From the NCBI GenBank assembly GCA_029851415.1, contig CM056741.1:85574282-85638281 (forward strand): a stretch of DNA of 64,000 bases. Reading direction: 5' to 3'. Of this stretch, positions 11,094 through 23,763 are shown in pieces (positions within the stretch are counted from its first letter, which is position 1; each line of letters starts with the position of its first letter). Source of the stretch: Eretmocerus hayati. Taxonomy: Eukaryota > Arthropoda > Insecta > Hymenoptera > Aphelinidae. The notes beneath the pieces were generated by a model. That model made no database searches, had not been told where the DNA came from, and saw only the letters and a program-made list of their open reading frames with translations. Position numbers and translations under genes: made by a program.

Positions 11094-14000
11094 TGCGAAT
11101 ATTGAGATTTATATCCCGGGCCCGTGCCTATTTGCTCTATCCCGGCTGCCCCCGTGGGCACGGGGCAAGGATACGCCCTGCCAGCGCGTTGGTGTGGGAA
11201 TAGTCCGTTGTCTAGAAGGGACCTACTCGTCAACAACACAGCTTTCCAACCAACTACCGAATTTTGGGATTAGCCCCCAGTACATGTTCGAGCCCATTCT
11301 CCGGTAAGGGATTGAATGGTAGTCGTCTGGGCTTTGCAGGAGCCTAGTGAGCCCTCCGAGCACCAGGGAAGTCGGAGAACACTTAGCCGGTGCTCATGAT
11401 CGCCAGATGGAGCTGTACGGGCTCCACGCTCTGGCAGGCGTTGACTGGGGCCGGGGGACTATCAGACCCCAGAGTTGGGCCACCAAAAGACCCAGTTCTC
11501 CTTGCGGTCCATGGTTGAGGTAGCCGATGCACGCCGAGCACCAGTCTCTGGGCCAGACTCCTCCCAACCGAAAACTGGGGCCGGAGGTTCGTCACACCCC
11601 GGGGCGTGAGCTCCCCTTGCGGTATGTAAAGCTGAGCTTTTCCGACGGGCTGTATTTTAAGGGTGAGCTATGGAGCCCTTTTACGTGTATTCTTTTGCAA
11701 TTGCCCTAAAAATTATAACTTCGGCCAAAATTTGGAGTAGTCATCGTGATTCACGCATGGTTCTCATTACAGCCAAACCCTGTCGACAGCTCGAGTACGT
11801 GGGGTACACATACGAGAATTTCGACGGAACTTTTGACTTTCGTGTTACTGCAATGTTCTAGGAGTATTCTGAACTATTGGGATGGCGCAGGACCGGCATC
11901 GTACAGTATTTGGCATCATCCACTATGGACAACATTCTGTCTTGTTGAAACGCATCCTGATTTGTCAACAGTAGACCGCAAAAGATGATTTTCGGGTAGT
12001 TTACAAACGAACCAACGCGATTTTCGAAATTGAAACTGCTGTAACTAAAATACCTATCTCCCGAATACTTTGCTGGAATGATATATCCATCTAACGATCT
12101 TATATTTTGAGAGAATGTTTGATTCAGAGGTGTGCGCTGATTTGGCTATGATACCAGCTCTGACTTACCGGTGTAACCGAGTTTTGTAGGAAAATTTTCT
12201 TTGGCTGTTGTTAACGAAAATGATGAGATGCCTTGTGCGAAACGGGGGATTAAGTGATGAGTTTTCGAAGTTGAAAAGAAGACGAATGGAAATCCATTTG
12301 GTTTTTTAGTGTGCCTTGATCCGGAAAAATTTTATGAAGCTCCAAAGCTCATAAAATTATCGAGCCACTGGCTTTGAAAATGGTCATTCTTCGATGGCAT
12401 ACTCAGGAACCGTGAAGCACAGGATTGGAGCTAAGGAGAAATATCTGAATCCCGACGGTGAGCTAAATAAGCCTCCAAATGTATTACATCGCGAATCTCT
12501 TGATCTCTAAATAGTATACGGCTGAAATATGAACAAGATAACGCCACAATATACTCTAGAAGTTGAAATGAGACTCAAAGCTCGTGACTCGATTTCGGAA
12601 ATTTACATCGAATTTCGGAAAAATCAGTGATAAAATTCATCTTAGAGTCAAGTCAGGCGAAATATAATCGCTATCAATCGTCTAGACAATGTTTCGAATC
12701 GAATCTATTCGACTAAAGTTGATTCACAAAAGTTTCAAAAGTGAAACTCCGTACTTGTCATTCTGAACCAGATACCTTGGCTTGGAAGAAAGTGGCACAA
12801 CTTTCTTCACATATTTTCAAGGTCTAAGAATCACATGAAACCCATTCCAAACGTGTGCGATGGAAACATTTTTTCTCTATCTCGGAGGGTCAACAGTTGA
12901 AAGTTCCATGGAAACTCTCATACATGAACAGCTTGGATCACCTTCTTGAGCGATCGACATGATTCTGCTGCAGCTCCACCCTTGGGCCCTAAACACATTC
13001 TATTCTCCTATAATATTTCATCTGCAATGATGAAAGAGTGCCGCAATGCATGCACCTAGGAACTAATTACGAACAGCTCTCACATACCCAGTGTTCATGG
13101 AGGATCCAATAGAGTTGTATTGTTCAGAAATTAGCTATGAGTTAGAGATCACTAAGTAATTCAATCATATTTGGGCTCACGGGACTGATCAATGTCAAGA
13201 TCACTCATGTGAAAGTCATAACGAAATAATGATCATGTTGACTTATCATTGACGCTCAGGGTTTGACTCCAGAGATCAATCATTTGAATAGTCGAGATCG
13301 ACACTAGCTGACTCTTCATCTGTCCTCAGCAATTCAAAATTGAGCACGCACTATTGTGTTTCTTGCTTCAGATAATACCAAAAGAAGAGGTTGCAATACC
13401 TTCACACCAACGATGAACCAATACCCCAGAAACTGACAACACGATCGCTTCAAGAAGGGAAAAATGTGAGTCTATGCTCAATATAATGAAGTCATATTTT
13501 CTTGTTTTCCTAATCTTCCATTTCTCCAATGCATTTAATGTTGTACTTCCGAGAAATTGCTTGCCTGTAATCGTTAGATCAGCCAATAAATTGAGCAGCT
13601 CGTGGATTTAATAGTATTTTCTCATTTGTTTGAATGAGTAACATCATGACACATGAGCCAATCACGATTACACTTTCTCTAGGTGAACCAGGAAATCTCG
13701 GTTGTCTCATTTGAAGACAGTGTCCATGAATGCACTTATAATACCCTGCCTGTCTTGCATCAAGATGCTCTTACTCAGCAGATTAACAGTGTAGACTATC
13801 ACTTGTGAGGATGCCACTATTGAACTAATCTAGAATATTCGTTCAGAATCATGTGGAGATGCTCTCAGAGAAGAAACTATGGATATTCATCCTAATGGAA
13901 AGCCTCATTGTGAGTTTGGTAATGGTCACATGCTCCATAGTGATAGGTTTTCGCTCCAGGATTTACATACAGTGAGTATATTCTCGATACCTTAGCACTC

Positions 14001-14705
14001 GAATGATTGCGTAATGGTATTTTAATTCTTACAGACGTCATAAATCATCTCAGTCAGGATTTGCATATGATGAAAGACATGAATCATATTATGTCACACC
14101 ATTTGTGATGAGCCACGCTAAATATCAGTGCCAAGAGGATATCTCCAGGAAGTACCTAATCTCTCAACATCATGTGAGGATGGAAAGGATTTTTCTGCAA
14201 AACTCTTCTCCATGTGCGCCATGAACTCACTTGGAAACTGAACAGTTCCACTCCCATGAGCACATTGCTCATTCTGTAATATTGAAGCCTTGTTCCGAAG
14301 GAAAATTTCGGGCCTAGATCTCACACTTAGACACACTTATTGAGACTTCAATGTTTGCTCTGGACGAAATTTTCATCCATGAATACGAATGCAGCATATG
14401 ACTCAATTAAAAATCACATAAGGATTTTTGGATTTTAATCGAGTTTGAGTACAAGATTTTTATTTCACTACATATGTGTAGTACCCGAGTCATTTTAATG
14501 TTATCAGTATATCTATCTGACATTTAGAACGATGATCCAACCTCTGGAAATCAGTATCCAGGGTACCTCATATGGATCTCCATGACATTCTAGGATGCAG
14601 ACTTTAACGAACATTCTCGTGTTGATCCAGATCCAAACGATGCGCGGTATGATAGGTACTACAGTCGTAGAGGAGTGACTCGAGAAGAAGGAGATCTCTT
14701 CAATA
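11094..14705. other. unassigned DNA with a GC-rich block
   Basis: The stretch 11110-11660 is clearly GC-richer than its surroundings. It holds two diverged direct copies of an ACTGGGGCCGG motif (near 11441 and 11573) and of CTTGCGGT (11501 and 11616), suggesting a short tandem duplication, perhaps an untranslated region of a retroelement. From about 11660 to 14705 I see only AT-rich DNA without recognisable proteins or long repeats. Confidence 0.4.
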
Positions 14706-14996
14706 CACTGCTCACAGAAAACACTATACTATAGGGTGTTCGCTACAAAATTGCTTCGTTCCATAATTGCTAATAATAATTATTGTAAATTCATTATTCT
14801 CATCGGTATATACCTTCACTGTAGAGAATTTTGAGATTCACAGCTCTGCAAAAGGGTATATTCCCGCCAGGAATCTGTATTTTCCGAAATATACCCATGA
14901 AAATAACAAATATAAGATAATAATTCAATATGCAAGCATGGAACAAAGCAGTTTCGTAGCGAACAACCCATAGTATTTTATATCCTGTGAGCAGTG
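14706..14996. mobile_element. MITE-like fold-back, 291 bp
   Basis: The arms start with CACTGCTCACAG on the left and its reverse complement on the right. They continue through GGTTGTTCGCTAC/GGGTGTTCGCTAC and a region matching TGCTTCGTTCCAT, then an ATAATAATTATT segment toward the centre. The loop is about 140 bp and has no coding potential. The arms differ at many positions, so the element is old. No convincing target duplication was found. Confidence 0.65.
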
Positions 14997-15373
14997 AAAC
15001 TATCACATGAGAACCAGATCCAGCTTTGTTCAACTTCAGATTCAACTCCTCTTTGTTCATAGGAGTCCTAAGGACACATGAAAACATCCAGTAGACGTTT
15101 TCTTGGGAGCGCCAAGAGTCGCACTAGTCCACGACCGCGACACCGCCAATCGGACACATACTTTTGGCCCCGAGGGAGCTCCTCCGCGGCAGTGGGATCA
15201 TACACCCGCATCGGCTTCCTCGGAGCCCCGGAAGTCGAACCACACAACCAGCTATGCCCCCGCGCTTGACCCGGAGGGAGCTCCTCCGTGGCTCTGTAGT
15301 AACTCGTATCAGTATGTACCCTGTATCAACCGTCTCTTGGGCTAGATCGTATTTGTAATACTATTGTAATGAT
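14997..15373. other. short GC-rich stretch with a direct repeat
   Basis: The motif GAGGGAGCTCCTCCG, itself nearly self-complementary, occurs twice about 100 bp apart (near 15173 and 15272). It could be part of an LTR or untranslated leader next to the BEL gag fragment, but I cannot show LTR ends. Nothing else is recognisable. Confidence 0.35.
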
Positions 15374-16030
15374 ATTTTCTCAATTCGGATGCCGTTTCTT
15401 CCTGAATGGGAGGAACAGAGAAGAGTTCTTCCAGTTGATCATCGACCTTGCGCCGAGTGTTCTCATACAGTTTACTAAGTTAATCTCAAGCTCGCTGGAA
15501 GTTACATCCTTTGAGAGGTATGCCTTGAATTTGCATAGCAGCATCTCTCTTGGGAAGAGCTCAAAGATGATAGAATTTGACTGCATTAGAGAATGATTTA
15601 CAATCGATGACCGTTCCGGTAAATGATTTCACGAAACTTTGGCCAATCATCGAATGTTCCATCGAAGGGTTGAATTTTCCATGAGTACTAGTCGAGCAGA
15701 TTCAAATTCCGACATGACAATCTGAGTAGTTCGATTACCAGAGCTAGCGCTCCTTACGATTATGTGGGATTCATTGATGGAAAAATCGTTGGAATCACTG
15801 ACAGCATCGATATAGATCTCTTCAGCCTCAGAAAGAGAATTTTTCTTGACATGGTCGATTTCAAACATGAAGTATCCATGAGTTATGATCTTACCATGGA
15901 TTCTTTTTATTTCGGTGAGCCACTCTCTTTTTCTGGAATTCGGATTTCAGACCCACCAGTGATGATTTCTGTTCTTCCTCTCTTCTTGAAATTGGGAGGA
16001 GAATTGGAAATTTTGTCTACTCTCGATTGA
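15374..16030 (-). pseudogene. BEL/Pao gag fragment, outward-facing, in the left arm
   Basis: This is the mirror copy of the gag start seen at 30496-31152. The minus strand contains FDGTFDDWPKFRG (about 15628-15666), the hallmark start of the DUF1759-type BEL/Pao Gag core, and downstream the NFQRA..LSKLYENTRRKVDDQLEEL segment at lower coordinates. The frame is broken by shifts and stops. The homology with the right copy stops at 15374, in the middle of gag, so this is a fragment produced by the inverted duplication rather than an independent full element. Confidence 0.75.
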
Positions 16031-16651
16031 TGCGAAACGGCAAGTTCTCCTGAGGACAAATTATGGAAATATATTTGATCTGCCTTTGCGAGTTAAGGTA
16101 TGGGTAGTACTCTGGGAGGTACTCTGGTAGTTTTGGACCGAAAAATCGATTTTTCGGAAGTTTTTTAATTATATCTTTTGAACTATTTCGGAATGTTATC
16201 AATAGCTCCCGAGCCGTTATTCATATTCTTTTCTTCTGAACGAGTAGCTTTCGATGTGCGAATTTACATCGAAACGAGGTTTGTTTCACTACTCTTCCAA
16301 ACTATCAATTTCAAACTTCCCGGTCGACGTCCATCTTGTTATTTTAGGGCCCCTATATGATTCATGCGGGGTTATTTCTGGTCGTAAACTGATTATTGTA
16401 GAACTGATTAGTGATACTTTGACAGATGAGTGACCAGAATGGATCACATCAGGAAATTATCAATGGAAATAGTTCTCTAAATATTCTAACTCAATTTTGA
16501 TGCTAATGTTATTGAAGATGCTGGATCATCTCTTGCCCACCCCACGACTAATCTCCCTTCATATCCAACTCATGAAAATAAGTTTCTTACAAAATTGAAA
16601 AAAATCCATGGAGAAGCTAGAATTGGGGAAGAGTGATATTGTGCACGTCGG

Positions 16652-16694
16652 TAGATGTGCTTGAAAGTATGGCGAAGCCTTTCAAGCACACCTA
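16652..16694. repeat. 16 bp stem hairpin in left arm
   Basis: TAGATGTGCTTGAAAG pairs with CTTTCAAGCACACCTA, one mismatch, around an 11 nt loop. Its mirror at 29832-29874 is conserved, so it predates the large duplication. Confidence 0.7.
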
Positions 16695-16948
16695 ACTAAC
16701 ATATACGCCAAAATCGGGGATTCCAACCTCCTCTTTTTTCCCGATCATACTTTTCGTCATCAATTCGGCATCGTTGCTATGCACTTCCCATATCGAAATA
16801 GTGTAGATTTTCAATACCTCTCATTTGCGCTCTTAATACCTCGGATCAGACGCACTTTCATTGAAATATCTGATTATCAAAATTTTTGGCGTCGTCGTCT
16901 CTCTCGCATTCTGCATCGCAAGCGCGGAAGTTTTGGTGCGACGGAAAT

Positions 16949-16979
<31 letters not shown>

Positions 16980-16980
16980 A
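16949..16980. repeat. CA/TA microsatellite, left arm
   Basis: A (CA)n run passes into (TA)n. The mirror in the right arm (29494-29580) is much longer and contains an internal duplicated CATCACATTA block, so the microsatellite expanded after the arms were formed. Confidence 0.85.
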
Positions 16981-19285
16981 TGTGATGCACCACGCCGCTA
17001 TCTCTTGATGAGCCAATATTGCGCAATCACTCATCGCGGCTTGCGGGGCTGCGGGCCCTGCGATGGCTGCGATCATGCGCAACACGCTGCAGGGGCTATA
17101 GCGCGGGTCCCTGGCTATCAGTCTAACCCCCCTCGAAGCACCATCACGTGTTGGTGGGAATTGCGCGCGGGTTTTCGAATGCTTGCAGGTGAGATCAAGT
17201 ATCGTAGACATTCTGATCTGCCCGATGCAGAAGAAGAATACGCTGCTAAAAAAGATTTTAGCTTTCTCGTAGCAAAATAGTCTCAGATGATCACTCTGGT
17301 ACCACTGAAACTGATGTTAAATTTGGAAAACTGATCTTATTCCAGAATCATGATTGCGATCCCTACAAAATAAACTCATTTTCCCTGTGGTCCCATCCAT
17401 TTCATTCTCACCTTATATTATACACATATATAACATACAAAAACAATCGTTTGGTTGAGGCGGAGTTTTGATACAGTTGGTTTATAGATGATGAAAATGG
17501 AGTTCTTCAAAGAAATTTTAATTTTTGGGAGGAAAATTGGTTTTTAGAGGAATTCAGATGACCTACACTGGGGTTTTTTGTGCAAGGAATATCGTCTGGT
17601 TGAGGCGAAAATTCAACGAAGTCGGTATAAAGATAATAAAAATGGAGTATTTTGAAAGATTCTGGAATAATTTCAATTTTGACTGTATTAAAAAGAATTT
17701 TGAAAAAATTCGGTATCGACCAATCGATTTAGAATGATAAAATAGTATCATCTTAGTTTATCAAAATTTGAATGGATTAGGTTGTGGGGGAGATATGAGG
17801 AGAGTATGAATATTGAAAAAAATATTCTTGTATATTCTGAATTATTTTTTTGAGGGAGCTAGTTAGGGAGATTTGGGCGGCTATCTAAACTGAGGTCTTT
17901 TTTAGCATTTCAATATGCTCAAAATGGAGTTTTTGTTGGAACTTTTCGCTTTTCGTAAAAATTTAGATTTATGGAGAATAAATGGAATTTCGGTGATAAC
18001 CGATCAATAGATTGAGCCGGAAAACCCGTAGCCTAGGTAATCCAAATTGCCGAAAGATCAAGTTAGAGAAAGATATTTCACTATGAATCAACTATTTTAG
18101 CGATTTTACCTCAAAAAACCTCTAAATCAATTTCGATTGTGAGAGAAGAGCAGCTAAATCACTGGTCTCGTCTTTCGACGATTCTACAAAACTCATAGAA
18201 AAGCAAAAATGAATGGAGTGGAGTGTAGAAGAGAAAGCGTAGCGCAAAAAAAACATACATACACACACATACACAAACGAATTGACATTTTGAAGCATCA
18301 CCTGTACCTGACATTTCCCCTCTAAACTTAATCCCTCCACCAAATGGTTCGAGCTGTAATTTTGGGATTTTGGAACTCAGATTTGACCGTCAGAAATTTT
18401 AAAAGAATACCGACTAGTACCTATGTAGCTCGTGTGTTGAGGGCCGTACCAGTATCACACGGATCTTATCGAAAAATTTATCAAACGCATCAGATTTTCG
18501 CGGAAAAGAATCCTCAAGAGTGTGAGGATCAATTTTTGGTTATTTCGGGGATGGAAAAGCTGCAAAGTTGCGTCTAACGATAGAAACTTGAAGAAAAAAT
18601 TGATGTGGAGAGCTTTGGAATGAGTCAAATTCTTCCTTACCGAGAGAAACGAGAAGAGGAAAATTGAGGACAAAATTACTTCCCAAAATTTGCATGTTCA
18701 TTCTGCATACGAAAGTGATATTTTGGTTAATGTATCTGTGAGATTTGATGCTCACCATGATATTGATAGGTTCGTCTGATCGAAATCTCAACAAACCTCA
18801 TTGCAGCGCTCTGCACTCATAGAGACCGAAAAAAGGAAAAATAACGTACTGATCTGACATTTTAAAACTTCCACTATGATAACTTTTCGGAGTGGTCCTG
18901 GATCGGAAAACTGATAGTTGCGCCAAAAAGAGAGCGAGGGATACATTGAAAGTGTCTTACATAGTTACAGCGAACCTCGGTTACAGCGAGCTTCAAGGGG
19001 CCGAGAAAAATATTCTGTTATAACCATAGCTTGTTGTAACCGAGGTTGATTTGATTCATCTAGCTTAGTATCTAACCAAATTCCAGAATTTCGCGTGCTC
19101 ATTAAAACCGAGTTTTTTATAATCAAGCTCGTCATAACTGAGGTTCACTGAACATCTTCTTGACGACATGTCCTCAGGGATATGAGTAGATACCTCGGTA
19201 GATCCGCAGAAACCTGTTCGGGAGAAACCCAAAAATAGACGAAGGTCAAAAGTGAATTTCTAGGCCCGAAAGGTGGATCTTTTTA
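16981..19285. other. non-coding part of the left arm
   Basis: This is AT-rich DNA shared with 27001-29490 in inverted orientation. No protein is recognisable. The open frames here (for example 18344-18577) have mirror equivalents only because the DNA is duplicated. A locally repetitive stretch around 18960-19150 alternates GAACCTCGGTTACAGCGAG-like and inverted motifs, itself weakly palindromic. Confidence 0.5.
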
Positions 19286-21243
19286 TTCGCTTTTATTGCA
19301 CTCGGGCGCGCGGAGACAAGATTTCTGTCGGGGAACTTTGTGTGAGGCGTATCATTGACACAAATTTGGTATAGTTGTGTTGGTGTCGAGGCTCTGAATG
19401 CTCTGATGCGCGATTTAACATTGTGTAAACGCAAACGCGGCCTTGTGCGCAGGATCGAGGGGAGAGCATAGAGAACAGGGTATATATAGAAAGAGACAGA
19501 TGGAGCTCAGCTGTGAGCAGAGCACATATATAGCACATCAGCCGATCAGCCGGAGATGCTGATAGATCCTCGCTATCTCTCTAATTTGCGCATGATGAGT
19601 ACGTAATAGTACTTCAATAAATGATCATCAGTGATTACCGTGATTACGGTATAAAGGGCCATAAAGCAATGCTCTCGCCCGCCGGCCTGCGAAAATTACA
19701 TACCCATAACCTCTACGATTCTCGAGACGATTCTTCAACTGCGTTGTGATGCTGTTGCAGATTGCAGCTTAGTGCAGATATTTTGTGTTATGAAGTGATT
19801 TCATTAATGTGTTTCAGTTCTTGATCTATCCTGCGATGAATCTTATCTTCATCAAGTTGTAAATAAATTTGTGAACAGTGTCAAAGCAGATGATTGAGAA
19901 GAGTATTAGAAACAAATGTTCAGACCAGTAGAATTACTGACAGGTGATTGATGGTTCTATATTTTGTCATATAGCTGTGAGGAGCTAAATTTTCTAGTAC
20001 GCAATCAAGTTTTGTATACAGTGGAAAAATCAAGCGATAGTTTTGATCAAGTGCTAAAAGAGTGATGAATTGTACTTCATGAGACACTGTGTGTCACTTG
20101 ATTAGTACCTGACATCAATCTCTCTCCTAAATGTCAATTAAGTATGCCATTGTTCAGAACTCCAGATTAGTGATCGAATAGACCATTTATGTTGTGAACA
20201 GTTGCAATAGTTCCATGCGTATCAAGTGCTGGTTCGTTTACACTCCTGAGGATGCTTTCTACCATTAACACATCCATTACAAAAATTTAGCAGTCATTTT
20301 CAACTAAATTCCACCACTCCAATGCTTTCTGTGTAGATGTTTACAATTCTGCAACACTAATACCAAAGTATTAGTGTGGTATCAGCATAGAGGGCTCAAG
20401 GATTATTCAGTTTCTTACAAGCACAAAGCATCGCTCGACTAATTTGAATTAGCAGATATCCCTATTCATGATTGAGCTCTGACTTGTAAAGTGTTATGGA
20501 ATATTAATTGATAGAGATATACTGATGTTGTCAATAAGCTATATACAGCCTCCTGAATTTGATTTGCCAATAACTTGGCATTCATTACAAAGTTACCGGT
20601 TTGCTGTACATGACAAGAAGCATAATTTGGGATCAACCGTGGCTGATCGCTCTACTCCTTAGTGATCCATTTGTACTCTACAGCCCTTCTTATCCCAATA
20701 CTTATGCAGGAATGAACACATCTCTTCATTATAATCAGCCAGAGAAATTTCAAAGATTATCCAAAGCTTTTGCCTGATATTAAATTTTTGGAATCATGGT
20801 CCATTTTAAATGATTAGATATAAACTAAAAGTATGAAAATAAAATAATTAAAAAAAAATAATTTTAAAAATTCGCTTTTATGGACATAATAGCAACGCAA
20901 AATGTGAAAATAATCTTGAATCTCCTTTCTGCATCTGTAGCATAGATGTTGGCTAAGTTTACTGACTTACATGCTCCAAGATATTCATGATTTTAGGAAT
21001 AAATATGATAAAAGCGTGGGTTACATCATGAAGACTACTGTTAATGAATCCAGTTGATAACCCACGCTTTTATCATATTTATTCCTAAAATCATGAATAT
21101 CTTGGAGCATGTAAGTCAGTAAACTTAGCCAACATCTATGCTACAGATGCAGAAAGGAGATTCAAGATTATTTTCACATTTTGCGTTGCTATTATGTCCA
21201 TAAAAGCGAATTTTTAAAATTATTTTTTTTTAATTATTTTATT
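19286..21243. mobile_element. 1958 bp insertion present only in the left arm
   Basis: The right arm keeps the empty site at 27000/27001: the sequence GGATCTTTTT continues directly into CATTACTTATC, whereas in the left arm those two pieces are separated by exactly this interval. TTTTATTC occurs at both junctions (19282-19289 and 21237-21244), a possible 8 bp duplication, though the empty site is not identical to it. The right end of the insertion is exactly the end of a perfect 186 bp hairpin. The 5' portion (19286-20837) is unrecognised; it has TATA-like and ATATATAGAAAG segments near 19480 and no coding domain. Confidence 0.8.
20838..21243. repeat. perfect 186 bp inverted repeat, 34 bp loop
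   Basis: Arms 20838-21023 and 21058-21243 are reverse complements without any mismatch that I can find, around a 34 bp loop. Mirror positions sum to 42081 throughout. The outer end coincides with the right edge of the 1958 bp insertion. Perfect identity means either a very recent origin or active homogenisation; an assembly artefact is also possible. Confidence 0.93.
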
Positions 21244-21918
21244 CACTACTTATCTCATCTAGATTGAGAATCAAAGCTCAAACATATAGAAAGTCGAAAG
21301 AAATTTTTTCATCATTCTAACCCGAAAATGTCGCATTCAAATGCGGTTCTAGGGTTCTCATGATGCAAAATCATTATTGCCCCGTGCTCGCAGGCCCATT
21401 TCGGGCGCGCAGGTCTTATGTCCCTCGCTTCGCTCGGGAAATAAACTGTCCTAGCGCCCGATTTGAGCATACGCGCCCAGGGCAATCATACTACGTGTTA
21501 AATCCCACAAGAGCTCAGCTTGATATCGCTTTTTCGCTACGGAAATGCCAGGTACGGAAATGTCAGCTACGGAAATGACATTTCATGTTTGATCAGTGAA
21601 TACGGATCGGGAAGTCAACGAATCGCTAGGTCCACTTAGCAGAGTCTTTGGTATATCAAATCCAAATTGGGAATTCGCTTTTAGATGAGCCAAATTTTGA
21701 AGGTATTCAAATCAGTTCATGGAGATAACAGTAACGGAACAAGTAAGATCTTATGGTGGGTTCAAGCATGGGTAGATTTTGGGACTCCCTCGTCATGTTG
21801 GACAAGCATCAATAATGCTCTTGAATGATGAAATATAGATTTAAACAGAGTGTGAATGATCAAGACACCAAGATATATTCAATCGTAAAAATTTATCACC
21901 AATGGGGTTATTTTCCCA

Positions 21919-22197
21919 GGTAAGAGATCGATTCAAAAAAATGGTATTCTTAACGTTGAGAAATTTTTCCCAGAAATGAAAAGTTAAGAACTGGACTATG
22001 GATTCAAATGTATCTGTTATTTCTGAGTACAACCTTTCATTGTCAGTAGCAAAAGGGAGAATCACGAACTTCTCATTTGTATCATCATCTTGCTGATTTT
22101 GAATTCATTTAGTCAATGGTTCTTCTCTCTAAGTGGTAAATTCAGAAAAATGAAAGAATACAAATTCTGAGTTTTCTCTTTCATTCATTCTTGGTCG
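21919..22197. other. core spacer of giant inverted repeat, left part
   Basis: AT-rich sequence with no recognisable feature, lying between the inner end of the left arm and the first nested inverted repeat. Confidence 0.5.
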
Positions 22198-23763
22198 AAT
22201 CTCATGCCTTAGAAATACACCTTAAAGAGGTTAAGCTCTTGAAAGTATGATGAGACCCTCTCACAAACTCTATTGTTAGTGTTCTGGATCTCTGGATCCC
22301 AGATATGGTTAAAATGATCTGCATACTGTAGCAAATCAATGGCAAAGAAAGAATTGATATGCAGAACAGTTTTCAAGCATGGGATGGATCCATATGGTCA
22401 CTCGTCGTGATTGGATGCAATCAAAATTATCAAATTTGGAGCAACGAACGCGGCGAAATCCAAAATGTTTCTCAAGTACGGAACTGAATCTGCACAGAAT
22501 TTTCTCGTCCTGAACTGGTGCGAGTGATTGAAATACCTATATTTGTCTCAAGAAGAGGATCGGAAATGTTGGGAAAGAAGATGGCTTCGCCGCGATGGGC
22601 CACTGACGGGTGGGGAAATAATAATCGAAAATAATTTCGCCAAGAAAAATTGTTGCCTCACTAACTTTGCTGACAACTCTCAATATAGGCAAACATGTGA
22701 ATAGATGAAATCCATATCCACTTTATCAATCTTACCATATTTTGACATTGCTTCAGAATTTAAGCTTCGCAGATAAGATCAAGGCTGGTGCATGGCGTGA
22801 TAGTTTTTCTTGACGAAATTATTTTCGATTATTATTCCCCCACCCGTCGGTGGCCCATCGTGGTGAAGCCATCTTCTTTCCCAACATTTTCGATCCTCTT
22901 CTTGAGACAAATATAGGTATTTCAATCACTCGCACCAGTTCAGGACGAGAAAATTCTGTGCAGATTCAGTTCCATACTTGAGACACATTTTGGATATCGC
23001 CGCGTTCGTTGCTCGAAATTTGATAATTTTGATTGCATCCAATCACGACGAGTGACCATATGAATCCATCCCATGCTCGAAAACTGTTCTGGATATCAAT
23101 TCTTTCTTTGCCATTGATTTGCTACAGTATGCAGATCATTTTAACCATATCTGGGATCCAGAGATCCAGAACACTAACTGTTTGATTTTAACGTCTCAAT
23201 TTCCATACATTTATATTGATTCCGAGTCGAGCACGCGGTAGTTAGAAGAGAAACAAGGACGGAGCATTAGTTAGATTCAAATGGTCGAATATTCGAGAAA
23301 TCATCGCTCAACGCTTCTTCTCTCTCCCGCTGCCTCGTGTTCGTCATCGGCTCATTATGCTGGAACTGGTCGCTGGATCGCCGAGCTGGCCACATCTTGA
23401 CCAGCTCGCAGTCAATCACACTTGCGATTTCCCGCGTTCGCGCCGGTGCCAAAATTTTACCGTCTTTCTCATTTTTCACTTAAAAGTAATTCCCAGTGCC
23501 GCGACCTCGCGTCTTAACTATTAACCCTTGTATCATACAACTTTGATTATTAAACCAACCAGTTTTAGTGAAAGTGTGTGTTATTATTTAAATCTACCGT
23601 CCAACAAAATTCGCTTCCACTTTTAACGAGACCACTCAATTTATATTTGATTTGAATACGCACACTTGTGTCGATTCATCACTAACTATAGAGTTCGTGA
23701 GAGGGTCTCATCATACTTTCAAGAGCTTTACCTCTTTGAGATGTATTTCTAAGGCATGAGATT
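22198..23763. repeat. nested inverted repeat 1 in the core
   Basis: Left arm 22198-22650 and right arm 22804-23763 match in inverted order. Mirror positions sum to 45453 for the inner part and 45961 for the outer part. The difference of 508 is accounted for exactly by the 503 bp insertion at 23179-23681 plus a 5 bp target duplication. The loop (22651-22803) is AT-rich. No protein is recognisable in the arms. Confidence 0.9.
23179..23681. mobile_element. solo LTR, 503 bp
   Basis: The unit begins TGTTTGATT and ends GATTCATCA, the TG...CA ends of an LTR, and is flanked by CTAAC on both sides (23174-23178 and 23682-23686). The opposite arm of the surrounding inverted repeat shows the uninterrupted site with a single CTAAC, so the insertion and its 5 bp duplication are read directly. 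A 5 bp duplication is usual for LTR retrotransposons; a lone LTR arises by recombination between the two LTRs of a full element. The superfamily cannot be told. Confidence 0.8.

Larger units (their letters stand above)
15374..21918. repeat. left arm of a giant inverted repeat
   Basis: The sequence from 15374 to 21918 is repeated in inverted orientation at 26326-31152. Mirror positions sum to 46526 at the outer end (15374/31152, 16178/30348, 16652/29874), to about 46288 in the middle (18344/27945) and to 48244 at the inner end (21360/26884, 21918/26326). The jumps in the sum are explained by a 1958 bp insertion in this arm (19286-21243) and by a 165 bp insertion plus microsatellite growth in the other. 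Around 15764-16360 the arms differ by almost nothing, whereas they are visibly more diverged further in and at the outermost edge. Confidence 0.92.

Noticed and set aside
15764..16030. 88-codon plus-strand frame, identical to a minus-strand frame at 30496-30762
   Set aside because: Its conservation follows from the inverted duplication, and it lies antisense to BEL gag; there is no independent evidence of coding.
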